Assembly (NCBI RefSeq): GCF_023241715.1
Contig: NZ_JALQCW010000055.1
Coordinates: forward strand, 1 to 53,291
Length of the DNA: 53,291 nucleotides
Reading direction: 5' to 3'
Source of the DNA: Pseudomonas morbosilactucae
GTDB taxonomy: Bacteria > Pseudomonadota > Gammaproteobacteria > Pseudomonadales > Pseudomonadaceae
Under the pieces are notes generated by a model. The model searched no databases, was not told the DNA's origin, and worked only from the letters and a program-made list of their open reading frames with translations. The position numbers and the translations under genes were made by a program. This document shows positions 1-10,460 of this stretch, piece by piece (the first letter of the stretch is position 1; each line of letters starts with the position of its first letter).

Positions 1-766
1 GGCCGGCCCAGATGTACAGGGTGATCAGCGCCCAGAAGTGCACGATGGACAGGCGATAGGAGTACACCGGGCGCTCGGCCTGCTTGGGCACGAAGTAGTA
101 CATCATCCCCAGGAAGCCCGCAGTGAGGAAGAAGCCCACGGCGTTGTGGCCATACCACCACTGGACCATGGCGTCAGTCGCCCCGGCATACACCGAGTAG
201 GACTTGGTCAGGCTCACTGGCAGTTCCAGGTTGTTGACGATGTGCAGGATGGCCACGGTGATGATGAAGCCGCCGAAGAACCAGTTGCCCACGTAGATAT
301 GCTTGGTGTTGCGCTTCATGATCGTGCCGAAGAACACCACGGCATAGGCGACCCAGACGATGGTGATCAGGATGTCGATCGGCCATTCCAGCTCGGCGTA
401 TTCCTTGGAGCTGGTGTAGCCCAGCGGCAGGCTGATGGCCGCTAGCAGGATCACCAGTTGCCAGCCCCAGAAGCAGAACGCGGCGATTTTCGGCGCGAAC
501 AGCTGGGTCTGGCAGGTGCGTTGCACCGAGTAGAAGGAGCTGGCAAACAGTGCGCAGCCGCCGAAGGCGAAGATCACCGCGTTGGTGTGCAGCGGGCGCA
601 GACGGCCGAAGCTGGTCCACGGCAAGTCGAAGTTGAGTTCAGGCCAGACCAACTGGGCAGCGAGAAAAACCCCGAGCCCCATGCCGACGATGCCCCACAC
701 CACCGTCATAATGGCGAATTGGCGGACCACCTTGTAGTTGTAGGCGGTACTGATAGAAGTGTTCAT
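1..766 (-). CDS. ccoN: cbb3-type cytochrome c oxidase catalytic subunit I (CcoN), 3' part beyond the window
   Basis: This is the catalytic, heme b/heme b3/CuB subunit of the high-affinity cbb3 terminal oxidase, an inner-membrane protein that reduces O2 to water. The gene runs leftward off the window edge. The first 255 codons are present, starting at the ATG at 766 (MNTSISTAYNYK). Visible landmarks fit the Pseudomonas stutzeri numbering exactly: His60 in RLRPLHTNAV (low-spin heme b ligand), His207 in WWYGHNAV (CuB ligand), and Tyr251 near the edge (the Tyr cross-linked to a CuB ligand). The two further CuB histidines, 257 and 258, would fall just outside. Pseudomonads often carry two tandem ccoNOQP operons. 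By its position next to aer and acnA this should be the one nearest aer (ccoN2-like), but only one is visible, so that is inference. Confidence 0.95.
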   Translation of the reverse strand, partial: MNTSISTAYNYKVVRQFAIMTVVWGIVGMGLGVFLAAQLVWPELNFDLPWTSFGRLRPLHTNAVIFAFGGCALFASSFYSVQRTCQTQLFAPKIAAFCFWGWQLVILLAAISLPLGYTSSKEYAELEWPIDILITIVWVAYAVVFFGTIMKRNTKHIYVGNWFFGGFIITVAILHIVNNLELPVSLTKSYSVYAGATDAMVQWWYGHNAVGFFLTAGFLGMMYYFVPKQAERPVYSYRLSIVHFWALITLYIWAG

Positions 767-865
767 GGTTCCCCATCCACGGTTCAGCTGAAGTGAAAGC
801 GACTGCGCACGGCAAGGCGCGCTCACTTCTTCTGGAGTTATAGGCAGACTAAAAGCGAGGCAAGC

Positions 866-1561
866 ATGGACAAAGAGCACAAGGCCAGTATTGACGGGGA
901 TCAATGGGGGCAGTGCGTGGCGGAACGGGGGTGGTTGTGGGATGTCGCGCCGCCGGCAGCGGGGGCTGTGCCGCTGACCCTGATCCTGGCCCACGGTGCC
1001 GGCGCGCCGATGGACAGCGGGTTTATGAATGACATGGCTGTGCGCCTTGCGGAGCAGGGCGTGAGCGTTTTGCGCTTCGAGTTTCCCTACATGGCGCAGC
1101 GGCGGATCGACGGTGGCAAGCGCCCGCCCAACCCGGCCCCCAAGCTGCTGGAATGCTGGCGCGAGGTGTATGCCCAGGTGCGACCTCATGTCGCTGGGCG
1201 CCTGGCCATCGGCGGCAAGTCCATGGGCGGGCGCATGGCCAGTTTGCTGGCCGATGAGCTGGGGGCCGATGCTTTGGTTTGCCTGGGCTATCCCTTCTAT
1301 GCCGTGGGCAAGCCGGAGAAGCCGCGAGTGGCGCACCTGGCCGAGCTGGCTACGCCGACCCTGATCGTGCAGGGCGAGCGTGATGCCTTGGGCAACCGAG
1401 AGGCCGTGCAGGCCTACTCACTGGCGCCGAGTATCGAGCTGCACTGGCTGACGGCGGCCGATCATGACCTCAAGCCCCTGAAGGCCTCCGGGTACAGCCA
1501 TGAGCAGCACCTGATGTCCACGGCGGCCAAGGTTGCCGCATTCCTGGGGGCTGCGCGCTGA
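866..1561 (+). CDS. alpha/beta-hydrolase of the Tex30/KANL3-like family
   Basis: A 231-residue cytoplasmic alpha/beta-hydrolase-fold protein with no signal peptide. The oxyanion region LILAHGAGAPMDS, the nucleophile elbow GGKSMGGR (Ser around residue 120) and a late His in AADHDLKP look like a complete catalytic triad. Its pattern resembles the KANL3/Tex30-like hydrolase family, whose substrate is unknown. The start at 866 follows GCGAGG 5 nt upstream. It is divergent from ccoN, and its first codons contain the probable Anr box of that operon, so its 5' end is constrained by regulation of the neighbour. A two-way terminator separates it from aer downstream. Confidence 0.85.
   Translation: MDKEHKASIDGDQWGQCVAERGWLWDVAPPAAGAVPLTLILAHGAGAPMDSGFMNDMAVRLAEQGVSVLRFEFPYMAQRRIDGGKRPPNPAPKLLECWREVYAQVRPHVAGRLAIGGKSMGGRMASLLADELGADALVCLGYPFYAVGKPEKPRVAHLAELATPTLIVQGERDALGNREAVQAYSLAPSIELHWLTAADHDLKPLKASGYSHEQHLMSTAAKVAAFLGAAR
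891..904 (-). promoter_or_regulatory. Anr/FNR-type box for ccoN, inside the divergent gene
   Basis: The sequence TTGACGGGGATCAA has the two FNR/Anr half-sites TTGAC and ATCAA separated by four bases. It lies about 125 bp upstream of the ccoN start, within codons 9-13 of the rightward hydrolase gene. If Anr acts at about -41.5, the ccoN transcript would begin near 856 and have a leader of about 90 nt. Anr control of cbb3 operons is established in Pseudomonas; use of this copy is inference. Confidence 0.65.
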
Positions 1562-1696
1562 GCGGCGTGGGTTCTTTTTCGTAGGCGTGGGCCTGGATGA
1601 CGAATCCGCTGTTCGAGCCCTGAGGCGGGTGAGGTCGAGAGCGTTCGCGACCTCACTCGCTTCTAAAGGGGGGAGGCGGCTCGCGAGAATAAAAAA

Positions 1697-1725
1697 ACCG
1701 GAAGCGCAGGCTTCCGGTTTTTTTG
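1697..1725. terminator. bidirectional intrinsic terminator between hydrolase gene and aer
   Basis: A perfect 9-bp stem ACCGGAAGC/GCTTCCGGT with loop GCAG, flanked by an A-run on the left and a T-run on the right. It can terminate the rightward hydrolase gene and the leftward aer gene. A weaker inverted repeat (GTGAGGTCG at 1629-1637 with CGACCTCAC at 1648-1656) lies just before it. Confidence 0.85.
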
Positions 1726-1740
1726 TCGCCGGCCCAGGGG

Positions 1741-3306
1741 TCAGCGGTTGAAGCGTTCCACCAGCGAGTACTGGGTGTTGGCGGTGCGGGTCAGTTCCTC
1801 ACTGAGCAGCGCCGAGTGCTGCGCCTGTTCCGAGGTCTGGTCCGCCAGTTGGGCGATGGTGCTGATGTTGCGACTGATCTCCTCGGCCACCGAGCTTTGC
1901 TCCTCGGTCGCGGCAGCGATCTGGGTGGTCATGTCGGTGATGTTGGCCACGGCCTCGCTAATACCCACCAGAGCCTGGTCGGCTTCCAGCACCCGAGCCA
2001 CGCCTTCTTCGGCCTGGCGATGGCCGGCGTCCATGGTCTGCACGGCGGTGCTGGCGGTCTGCTGCAGCTTGGCAATCAAGGCGTGGATCTGCCCTGTGGA
2101 CTCACTGGTGCGTTGCGCCAGTTGCCGCACTTCGTCGGCCACCACGGCAAAACCACGGCCCATTTCCCCGGCCCGAGCGGCTTCGATGGCGGCGTTCAGT
2201 GCCAGCAGGTTGGTCTGGTCGGCAATGCCCTTGATCACGTCAACCACGCCGCCGATCTCATCGCTGTCCTTGGCCAGTTGTGTCACGGTCAGGCCGGTTT
2301 CGCCCACCACCACCGACAAGCGCTGGATGGCTTCACGGGTTTCCCCGGCAATGTCACGGCCGCGCCCGGTCAGGCGGTTGGCTTCCTGGGTGGCATCGGC
2401 GGTGCGTTGTACGTGGCTGGCCACTTCCTGGGTAGTGGCGGCCATTTGATTGACGGCCGTGGCCACTTGCTCGGTCTCGACCCGTTGACGCTCCAGGCCC
2501 GTGGAGCTGTTGTGGGCCAGGGTGTCGGATTGCCGTGCTTGTTCGGTGAGGTGCTCGGCAGTGTCCTGCAGGCGTGTCAGGCAGGTTTTCAGACGGGCTT
2601 CCTGGCTCAGGATCGACATTTCCAGGCGCGCTTGAGCGCCGCGGCTGTCGGTGTACATCTGGGCGATCAGCGGATCGGACGTGGTCTGTTCGGCCAGGCG
2701 CAGCAGGCGCTTGATGCCGCGCTGCTGCCAACTCAGGCCCAGCAGGCCCAGGGGCACGGACAGGCCGGCGGCGAGGGCGAAACCCCAGTGCGAGTTGAGC
2801 CAGACGCCAATCAGGAAGCTCAGTTGGCTGACCAGGATAAACGGCAGCCAGTCCTGCAAAACCGGCAGCCATTTGTCGCGTTTCGGAATCGCCGACTTGC
2901 CCTGGTTGATGCGCTGGTAAAGCGCTTCGGCGCGTCGGATCTGCTCGGCCGTGGGTTTGACCCGCACCGATTCGTAACCGACCACCTGATTGCCGTCGAA
3001 CACCGGAGTCACATAAGCGTTGACCCAGTAATGGTCACCACTCTTGCAGCGGTTCTTGACAATGCCCATCCATGGCAAGCCTTGTTTCAATGTGCCCCAC
3101 ATGTGCGCGAACACCGCAGGTGGCACGTCGGGGTGACGGACCAGGTTGTGCGGTGCGCGAACCAGTTCCTCGCGGGAAAACCCACTGATCTCGACAAATG
3201 CATCGTTGCAGTAGGTGATCACGCCTTTGGCATCGGTAGTGGAAATCAACCGTTGTTGAGCCGGGAAGGTCCGTTCGCGCTGAGTGACAGGCTGGTTATT
3301 ACGCAT
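1741..3306 (-). CDS. aer: aerotaxis receptor Aer (PAS plus methyl-accepting chemotaxis domain)
   Basis: A 521-residue energy taxis receptor. Residues about 15-115 form a PAS domain with the Aer-typical run CNDAFVEISGF and the RHPDVPP segment, expected to bind FAD. A hydrophobic stretch around 150-195 anchors it in the inner membrane. The C-terminal half is a chemotaxis signalling domain whose hairpin tip reads NAAIEAARAGEMGRGFAVVA, which docks CheW and CheA. There is no large periplasmic loop, as expected for Aer. The start at 3306 is the only reasonable ATG before the PAS domain. A sigma-28 promoter lies about 30 bp upstream, which places it in the motility regulon. Confidence 0.93.
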   Translation of the reverse strand: MRNNQPVTQRERTFPAQQRLISTTDAKGVITYCNDAFVEISGFSREELVRAPHNLVRHPDVPPAVFAHMWGTLKQGLPWMGIVKNRCKSGDHYWVNAYVTPVFDGNQVVGYESVRVKPTAEQIRRAEALYQRINQGKSAIPKRDKWLPVLQDWLPFILVSQLSFLIGVWLNSHWGFALAAGLSVPLGLLGLSWQQRGIKRLLRLAEQTTSDPLIAQMYTDSRGAQARLEMSILSQEARLKTCLTRLQDTAEHLTEQARQSDTLAHNSSTGLERQRVETEQVATAVNQMAATTQEVASHVQRTADATQEANRLTGRGRDIAGETREAIQRLSVVVGETGLTVTQLAKDSDEIGGVVDVIKGIADQTNLLALNAAIEAARAGEMGRGFAVVADEVRQLAQRTSESTGQIHALIAKLQQTASTAVQTMDAGHRQAEEGVARVLEADQALVGISEAVANITDMTTQIAAATEEQSSVAEEISRNISTIAQLADQTSEQAQHSALLSEELTRTANTQYSLVERFNR

Positions 3307-3335
3307 GGTTTTTCAATCCGCAAGGCTTTGAATGG

Positions 3336-3362
3336 TTGTCGGCCGCGCTGGCTGTTTATTGA
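3336..3362 (-). promoter_or_regulatory. sigma-28 (FliA) promoter of aer
   Basis: Read on the minus strand, TCAA-N15-GCCGACAA matches the FliA consensus TAAA-N15-GCCGATAA with one mismatch in each element and exact spacing. The -35 element is at 3362-3359 and the -10 element at 3343-3336, giving a start near 3329 and a leader of about 23 nt. Confidence 0.6.
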
Positions 3363-3541
3363 AATTATTTTTCCATAATCAGCCGCAGGTCTCATTGGCG
3401 GGAAGTGCAGCTTGCAAAGATAACGAACAGCGTTTCTCACGCGTTAACGAGGGGCGTAATCATTGAGGTTCTGGCTCAACAGTCAATACTACTGAAGTAC
3501 TGCTTTGGCCCTGCCGACGATGGGCAGTGCGGTCGCTGGGG

Positions 3542-4333
3542 TCAGGTCGCCAGCATGGGGTAGGTGAACAGGGCGAAGTGCAGGAGGTTCAAGCCGACAT
3601 GGGTGGCGACGGCCGCGCCCAGGCCGCCGAAACGATAAGCCAGGCCATAACCGACGCCAGCGATGCCGGCCAGCAGCGCCCATGGCCAACCCGCTCCCAG
3701 GTGCACCAGGCCGAACAGCAGGGCCGAGGTTGCCAGTGCCAGGTTCTGGCCGTAGGGCAGGTGGCCCCAGCGCCGGCTCAAGCCGCCTTGGATGTAACCG
3801 CGAAACAGCGTCTCCTCTACCAGGGTCACCAGGAGCAGATTGTTCAGCAGCCACAGCCAGGCCTGGTCCGGCCATTTCGGCGCCCAGTGGATGATCCCCA
3901 GCAGCAGCGCGCCGCCCAGGGCGCCGACGGCGCACAGAAGCAGGGCCAGCGCCGTGGCGTACAGCGACAGGCGCAGGGAGTTGCGACCGACAATCCACGG
4001 GCAGGCCAGCAGCAGCCAAAAGCCGATCAGTGGCTTGTCCAGGTTCAGGTACATGGAAAAAGGCACCGCGTCATCCGTCAGGCGCTCGGGTCCGATGCCC
4101 CGACCGTTCTCGAATCCAGGCAGCCAATGCAAAGCCAGGCCCAACGCCAGCAACACGAACAGGCCGTGGCCGAGGTAGCGCAGGTAACGGCGGCGCTGCT
4201 GGCGTACGGCGGCCCCGGCGCTCAGCAGTAACAGCAGAGGAAGTACGGCCTGCCAGCCCAGTTGGCCGTACGTCAGGGCCAGGATGTAGCCACCACTGAG
4301 CAGGGCCAGGTACAGCCAGGGCAATCGGGGCAT
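3542..4333 (-). CDS. CPBP-family intramembrane metalloprotease (Abi/CAAX-like)
   Basis: A 263-residue polytopic membrane protein of the CPBP (Abi) family. The three signature motifs are present: EETLFRG (EExxxR), FGLVH (FxxxH), and HVGLN (HxxxN), which form the zinc/catalytic site buried in the membrane. About eight hydrophobic segments are visible. The start was placed at 4333 (MPRLPWLYLALL) because AAGGA lies 6 nt upstream; the frame stays open further upstream but that part is Arg/Pro-rich and unlikely to be translated. It lies downstream of the acnA terminator, so it probably has its own promoter. Substrates of such proteases in Pseudomonas are unknown. Confidence 0.85.
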   Translation of the reverse strand: MPRLPWLYLALLSGGYILALTYGQLGWQAVLPLLLLLSAGAAVRQQRRRYLRYLGHGLFVLLALGLALHWLPGFENGRGIGPERLTDDAVPFSMYLNLDKPLIGFWLLLACPWIVGRNSLRLSLYATALALLLCAVGALGGALLLGIIHWAPKWPDQAWLWLLNNLLLVTLVEETLFRGYIQGGLSRRWGHLPYGQNLALATSALLFGLVHLGAGWPWALLAGIAGVGYGLAYRFGGLGAAVATHVGLNLLHFALFTYPMLAT

Positions 4334-4416
4334 GTTCAATCCTTGGGCAGGGCGCGGTAATGAGCGGGGCGGGCAGGCGGTCTGGGGTGCGCCAGTATAT
4401 CGACGGGGCAGCCTAA

Positions 4417-4443
4417 CGAAAAACACCGCCCGAAGGCGGTGTT
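4417..4443 (-). terminator. intrinsic terminator of acnA
   Basis: On the minus strand a 9-bp perfect stem AACACCGCC/GGCGGTGTT closes a TTCG tetraloop and is followed by a T-run. It lies 19 bp past the acnA stop codon. Confidence 0.85.
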
Positions 4444-4461
4444 TGGGGTTGCGAGGGGGGG

Positions 4462-7203
<2,742 letters not shown>

Positions 7204-7405
7204 TGAATGACTCCTTTGGGCCCGCACGGCTACGGACCTGACGAGACGGACAGAGCTTTTAACCTAGCCCTGTTTGGTACACATGACTAATCACTGGACT
7301 CTATGGGCAAGTCCAAGGTTCCGAACTCGGCTATCATGCGCCGGTTTTCGTGACAGGCTTTGCTACAGGGCAAGTTTGCGCATCGATCGTTGCCCAGGAG
7401 ATTCC

Positions 7406-8479
7406 ATGAACACCCTCTTTATGCATTGCCGCCCCGGTTTTGAAGGCGAAGTCTGTTCAGAGATGGCTGACCACGCCGCGCACCTGAACGTGGCCGGGTA
7501 CGCCAAGGCCAAGCCGAGCAGCGCTTGTGCCGAGTTCGTCTGCACCGAGGACGATGGCGCCGAGCGCTTGATGCGCGGCCTGCGCTTCGCTGACCTGATC
7601 TTTCCCCGGCAATGGGCCCGTGGGGGCTTTATCGAGTTGCCGGAAAGCGACCGCATCAGCGTGATCCTTGAACACCTGGCCGGCGTGCCCACCTGCGGCA
7701 GCCTGTGGCTGGAGGTGGTGGACACCAACGACGGCAAAGAGCTGTCGAACTTCTGCAAAAAATTCGAAGGACCGCTGCGCAAGGCCCTGACGGCTGCCGG
7801 CAAGCTGGTGGAGGGCTCGGCCGGGCCGCGCTTGCTGCTGACCTTTAAAAGCGGTCGCGAAGTCTTTGTCGGGATGGCCGAGGCTGACAATTCGGCGATG
7901 TGGCCGATGGGCATTCCCCGTTTGAAGTTCCCCCGCGAGGCGCCCAGCCGTTCGACCCTGAAGCTGGAAGAGGCCTGGCACCACTTCATTCCCCGCGACC
8001 AGTGGGACGAGCGCCTGCACGGCGACATGACGGGCGTCGACCTGGGCGCTGCTCCGGGCGGCTGGACCTGGCAGCTGGTGAATCGCGGCATGCTGGTGAC
8101 CGCCATCGACAACGGCCCGATGGCCGAGAGCCTGATGGACACCGGGCTGGTCCAGCACCTGATGGCCGATGGCTTCACCTTCAAGCCCAAACAGCCGGTG
8201 GACTGGATGGTCTGCGACATCGTCGAGAAGCCGGCGCGCAATGCGGCCCTGCTGGAAACCTGGATCGGCGAGGGCCATTGCCGCGAGGCGGTGGTCAACC
8301 TGAAGCTGCCGATGAAGCAGCGTTACGCTGAGGTCAAGCGCCTGCTTGAACGCATCGAGGACGGTTTCAAGGCGCGAGGCATTCGTGTGGCCATTGGTTG
8401 CAAGCAGCTGTATCACGACCGCGAGGAAGTCACCTGCCACCTGCGCCGCCTGGACCTGAAAAAACCAAAATCCCTGTAG
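7406..8479 (+). CDS. rlmM: 23S rRNA (cytidine-2498-2'-O)-methyltransferase RlmM
   Basis: A 357-residue SAM-dependent methyltransferase that 2'-O-methylates C2498 of 23S rRNA. The N-terminal THUMP-like part (residues about 1-170) precedes a Rossmann domain with the SAM motif VDLGAAPGGWTW and the MVCDIVEKP segment, consistent with the K-D-K-E catalytic set. The ATG at 7406 (MNTLFMHCRPG) was chosen because CAGGAG lies 6 nt upstream and the family normally begins so. A -10-like TATCAT at 7332-7337 may be its promoter, though no good -35 is seen. The stop codon is embedded in the first arm of a REP repeat. Confidence 0.93.
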   Translation: MNTLFMHCRPGFEGEVCSEMADHAAHLNVAGYAKAKPSSACAEFVCTEDDGAERLMRGLRFADLIFPRQWARGGFIELPESDRISVILEHLAGVPTCGSLWLEVVDTNDGKELSNFCKKFEGPLRKALTAAGKLVEGSAGPRLLLTFKSGREVFVGMAEADNSAMWPMGIPRLKFPREAPSRSTLKLEEAWHHFIPRDQWDERLHGDMTGVDLGAAPGGWTWQLVNRGMLVTAIDNGPMAESLMDTGLVQHLMADGFTFKPKQPVDWMVCDIVEKPARNAALLETWIGEGHCREAVVNLKLPMKQRYAEVKRLLERIEDGFKARGIRVAIGCKQLYHDREEVTCHLRRLDLKKPKSL

Positions 8480-8547
8480 GCGTCGGCTTGCCGGCGACAA
8501 GCCTTGTGTGGCGTCGAGGGCGCCATTGCTGGCGAGCTAGCGTCTAC
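8476..8547. repeat. degenerate REP pair (REPIN-like) overlapping the rlmM stop codon
   Basis: GTAGGCGTCGGCTTGCCGGC at 8476 is a P. fluorescens-type REP unit. A second, inverted and diverged copy (read on the minus strand GTAGACGCTAGCTCGCCAGC) ends at 8547. The first base of the repeat precedes the TAG stop of rlmM. REP units fold into hairpins and may stabilise or end the upstream mRNA. Confidence 0.7.
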
Positions 8548-8623
8548 ATAGGCTGGCGGTGTTGCAACAGATGACCGGATGGCGCCATTGCGCGACAATG
8601 CCCGCCAGTTTCAGGAGTGAGTT

Positions 8624-8875
8624 ATGAGCCAAATCATTGATACGCCGGTTGACGGCACCCTTGACGCCACGGGCCTCAATTGCCCGGAGCCGGTGATGAT
8701 GCTGCACCAGCACATCCGTGACCTGCCGTCGGGCGGGCTGTTGAAGGTGATCGCCACCGACCCGTCCACCCGCCGCGACATTCCCAAGTTCTGTGTGTTT
8801 CTCGATCACGAACTGGTGGCGCATCAGGAAGAGGCCGGTACCTACCTGTACTGGATTCGCAAGAAGCTCGCTTAA
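8624..8875 (+). CDS. tusA: TusA-family sulfur-carrier protein
   Basis: An 83-residue small protein with the TusA/SirA fold. The active cysteine Cys20 sits in the family motif NCPEPVM (CPxP). TusA accepts persulfide sulfur from IscS and passes it to the TusBCD-TusE-MnmA relay for 2-thiouridine of tRNA, and to molybdenum cofactor synthesis. CAGGAG is 7-8 nt before the ATG. Its stop codon TAA overlaps the reversed stop of the convergent MATE gene in the shared bases TTAA, so there is no room for a terminator. Confidence 0.92.
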   Translation: MSQIIDTPVDGTLDATGLNCPEPVMMLHQHIRDLPSGGLLKVIATDPSTRRDIPKFCVFLDHELVAHQEEAGTYLYWIRKKLA

Positions 8876-10279
8876 CCCGCTGTACGGCTGATGCGGATCC
8901 GCTTGCGCGCGCTGCGTGTCAGGCGGATCGACAGCATCAGCGCCGCGCAACTCAAGCCGACAATCAAGCCTTCCCAGAGCCCGCTCGGGCCACTGGCCGG
9001 ACCGAAATAATCGGTCAACCCCAGCATGTAACCCACCGGCAAGCCGATGCCCCAGTAGGCAAACAGGGTCAGGATCATGGTCACTCGTGTGTCCTGATAG
9101 CCGCGCAAGGCACCGCCGCGGTGACCTGGATCGCGTCCGAGAACTGGAACAGCGCCGAGTACACGATCAGCATCGACGCCACCTGGATCACCCGCGGATC
9201 GGTGGTGTAGATGGTGGCGATGGGCTCGCGCAGCAACAACATGACGGAGGCGGAGATGCAGGCATAGGCCAGGGCCGAGCCCATGCCCACGCCGGCGGCG
9301 AAACGTGCCTCGCGAGGTTCGTTGCGCCCCAGGGCCTGGCGACCCGCACGGTCACGGCCATGCCCAGTGAGTAGGGGATCATGAACACCAGGGAGCTGAC
9401 GTTGAGGGCGATCTGATGGCCGGCCACCACGGTGGCGCCGAGGCTGCCGATCAACAGGGCGATCACCGCGAAAATACTCGATTCGGCGAACACCGCGATG
9501 CCGATCGGCAAGCCGATGCTCAGCAGGCGCTTGATCACCGCCCATTGCGGCCAGTCGAAGTGGCTGAACAGGGCAATGTTGCGATAGGCCGGGGCCCAGC
9601 GGGTCCAGCAGGTCATGCCCAGGAGCATCGCCCACATCACGATGGCGGTGGCCCAGCCACAGCCCACGCCGCCCATGGCCGGTACACCGAAGTGGCCGTA
9701 GATGAACACGTAGTTGATGGGGATGTTCAGCGCCAGGCCGCAAAGGCCCATGACCATGCTGGGCCGGGTACGCCCCAGGCCGTCGCTGAAGCAGCGCAGC
9801 ACGTGATACAGGGCCACCGCCGGCAGGCCGCTGGCGATGCCGCGCAGGTAGCCCATGCAGGGTTCGATCAACTGTGGGTCGACCTTCATCAGGTGCAGGA
9901 TCGGCTCGGCGCTGAACAGCATCAGCGTCGCCATCAAGCCCACCACCAGGGCCAGCCACAGGGCCTGGCGCACGATGGGCGCAATCTCACAGTGGCTGCC
10001 GGCGCCAAAGCGCTGGGCCACTTTCGGCGTGGTGGCCAGCAAGGTGCCGGTCATCAGCAGGAACACCGGAATCCAGATCGAGTTGCCCAGGGCCACGGCC
10101 GCCAGGTCACGCGGGCCGACGCGGCCGGCCATCACCGCATCGACGAAGCCCATGGCGGTGGTCGCCAGTTGGGCAATCATGATCGGCAGTGCCAGGTTCA
10201 GCAGATTGCCGAGCTCGCGGCGCACCCGGGCCGGGCGATTGAGCGAGGGGGCAGCGAGGTGTTCAGTCACGGAGTTCAC
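8872..10279 (-). pseudogene. NorM-like MATE multidrug/Na+ antiporter, broken by two -1 frameshifts
   Basis: This is a MATE-family exporter (12 membrane helices, about 469 residues if restored). It starts at the GTG at 10279 (then NSVTEHLAAP). The first frame reads normally through the two homologous halves to VTVRV, then shifts near 9340, where GTCGCCAGG stands for an expected GTCGGCCAGG. The second frame carries QALGRNEPREARFAAG to DAIQVTAA, then shifts again near 9113, where one G is missing from a G-run. The third frame gives RGYQDTRVTMILTLF and the normal C-terminus. Both lesions are single missing G/C bases and all three pieces keep good coding character, so sequencing error or very recent inactivation are both possible. 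As read, the longest product lacks the last third. Confidence 0.85.
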
Positions 10280-10318
10280 GGAGGCAGGCGTCCCTAGGTG
10301 TGTTGCGCAGGACGCGAC

Positions 10319-10347
10319 ATTGTACGCGTTGACACCTCGGTCAGGAA
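10319..10347 (-). promoter_or_regulatory. candidate sigma-70 promoter of the MATE gene
   Basis: On the minus strand TTCCTG-N17-TACAAT: a good -10 and a poor -35. It would start transcription near 10312, about 33 nt before the GTG start. Confidence 0.35.
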
Positions 10348-10460
10348 AATATCCCGTGTTGTGAATGTGTAAGCGATAAAAAGCACCCTGCGGACAGATC
10401 GCGCGCTGGCCCCGAACCGCTGACAACGCCTACACTGCGGCTCCGCTGAAGGAGCCTGCC

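Noticed and set aside
1562..1690. Possible further REP element after the hydrolase gene
   Set aside because: There is an inverted repeat (GTGAGGTCG/CGACCTCAC) and a GTAGGCGTG start, but the central REP core is missing, so I did not call it a REP.
1723..3378. Long rightward open frame (551 codons) opposite aer
   Set aside because: It is the reverse-strand shadow of aer, common in GC-rich coding DNA. It is rich in Gly, His and Gln, has no domain, and no ribosome site was found for it.
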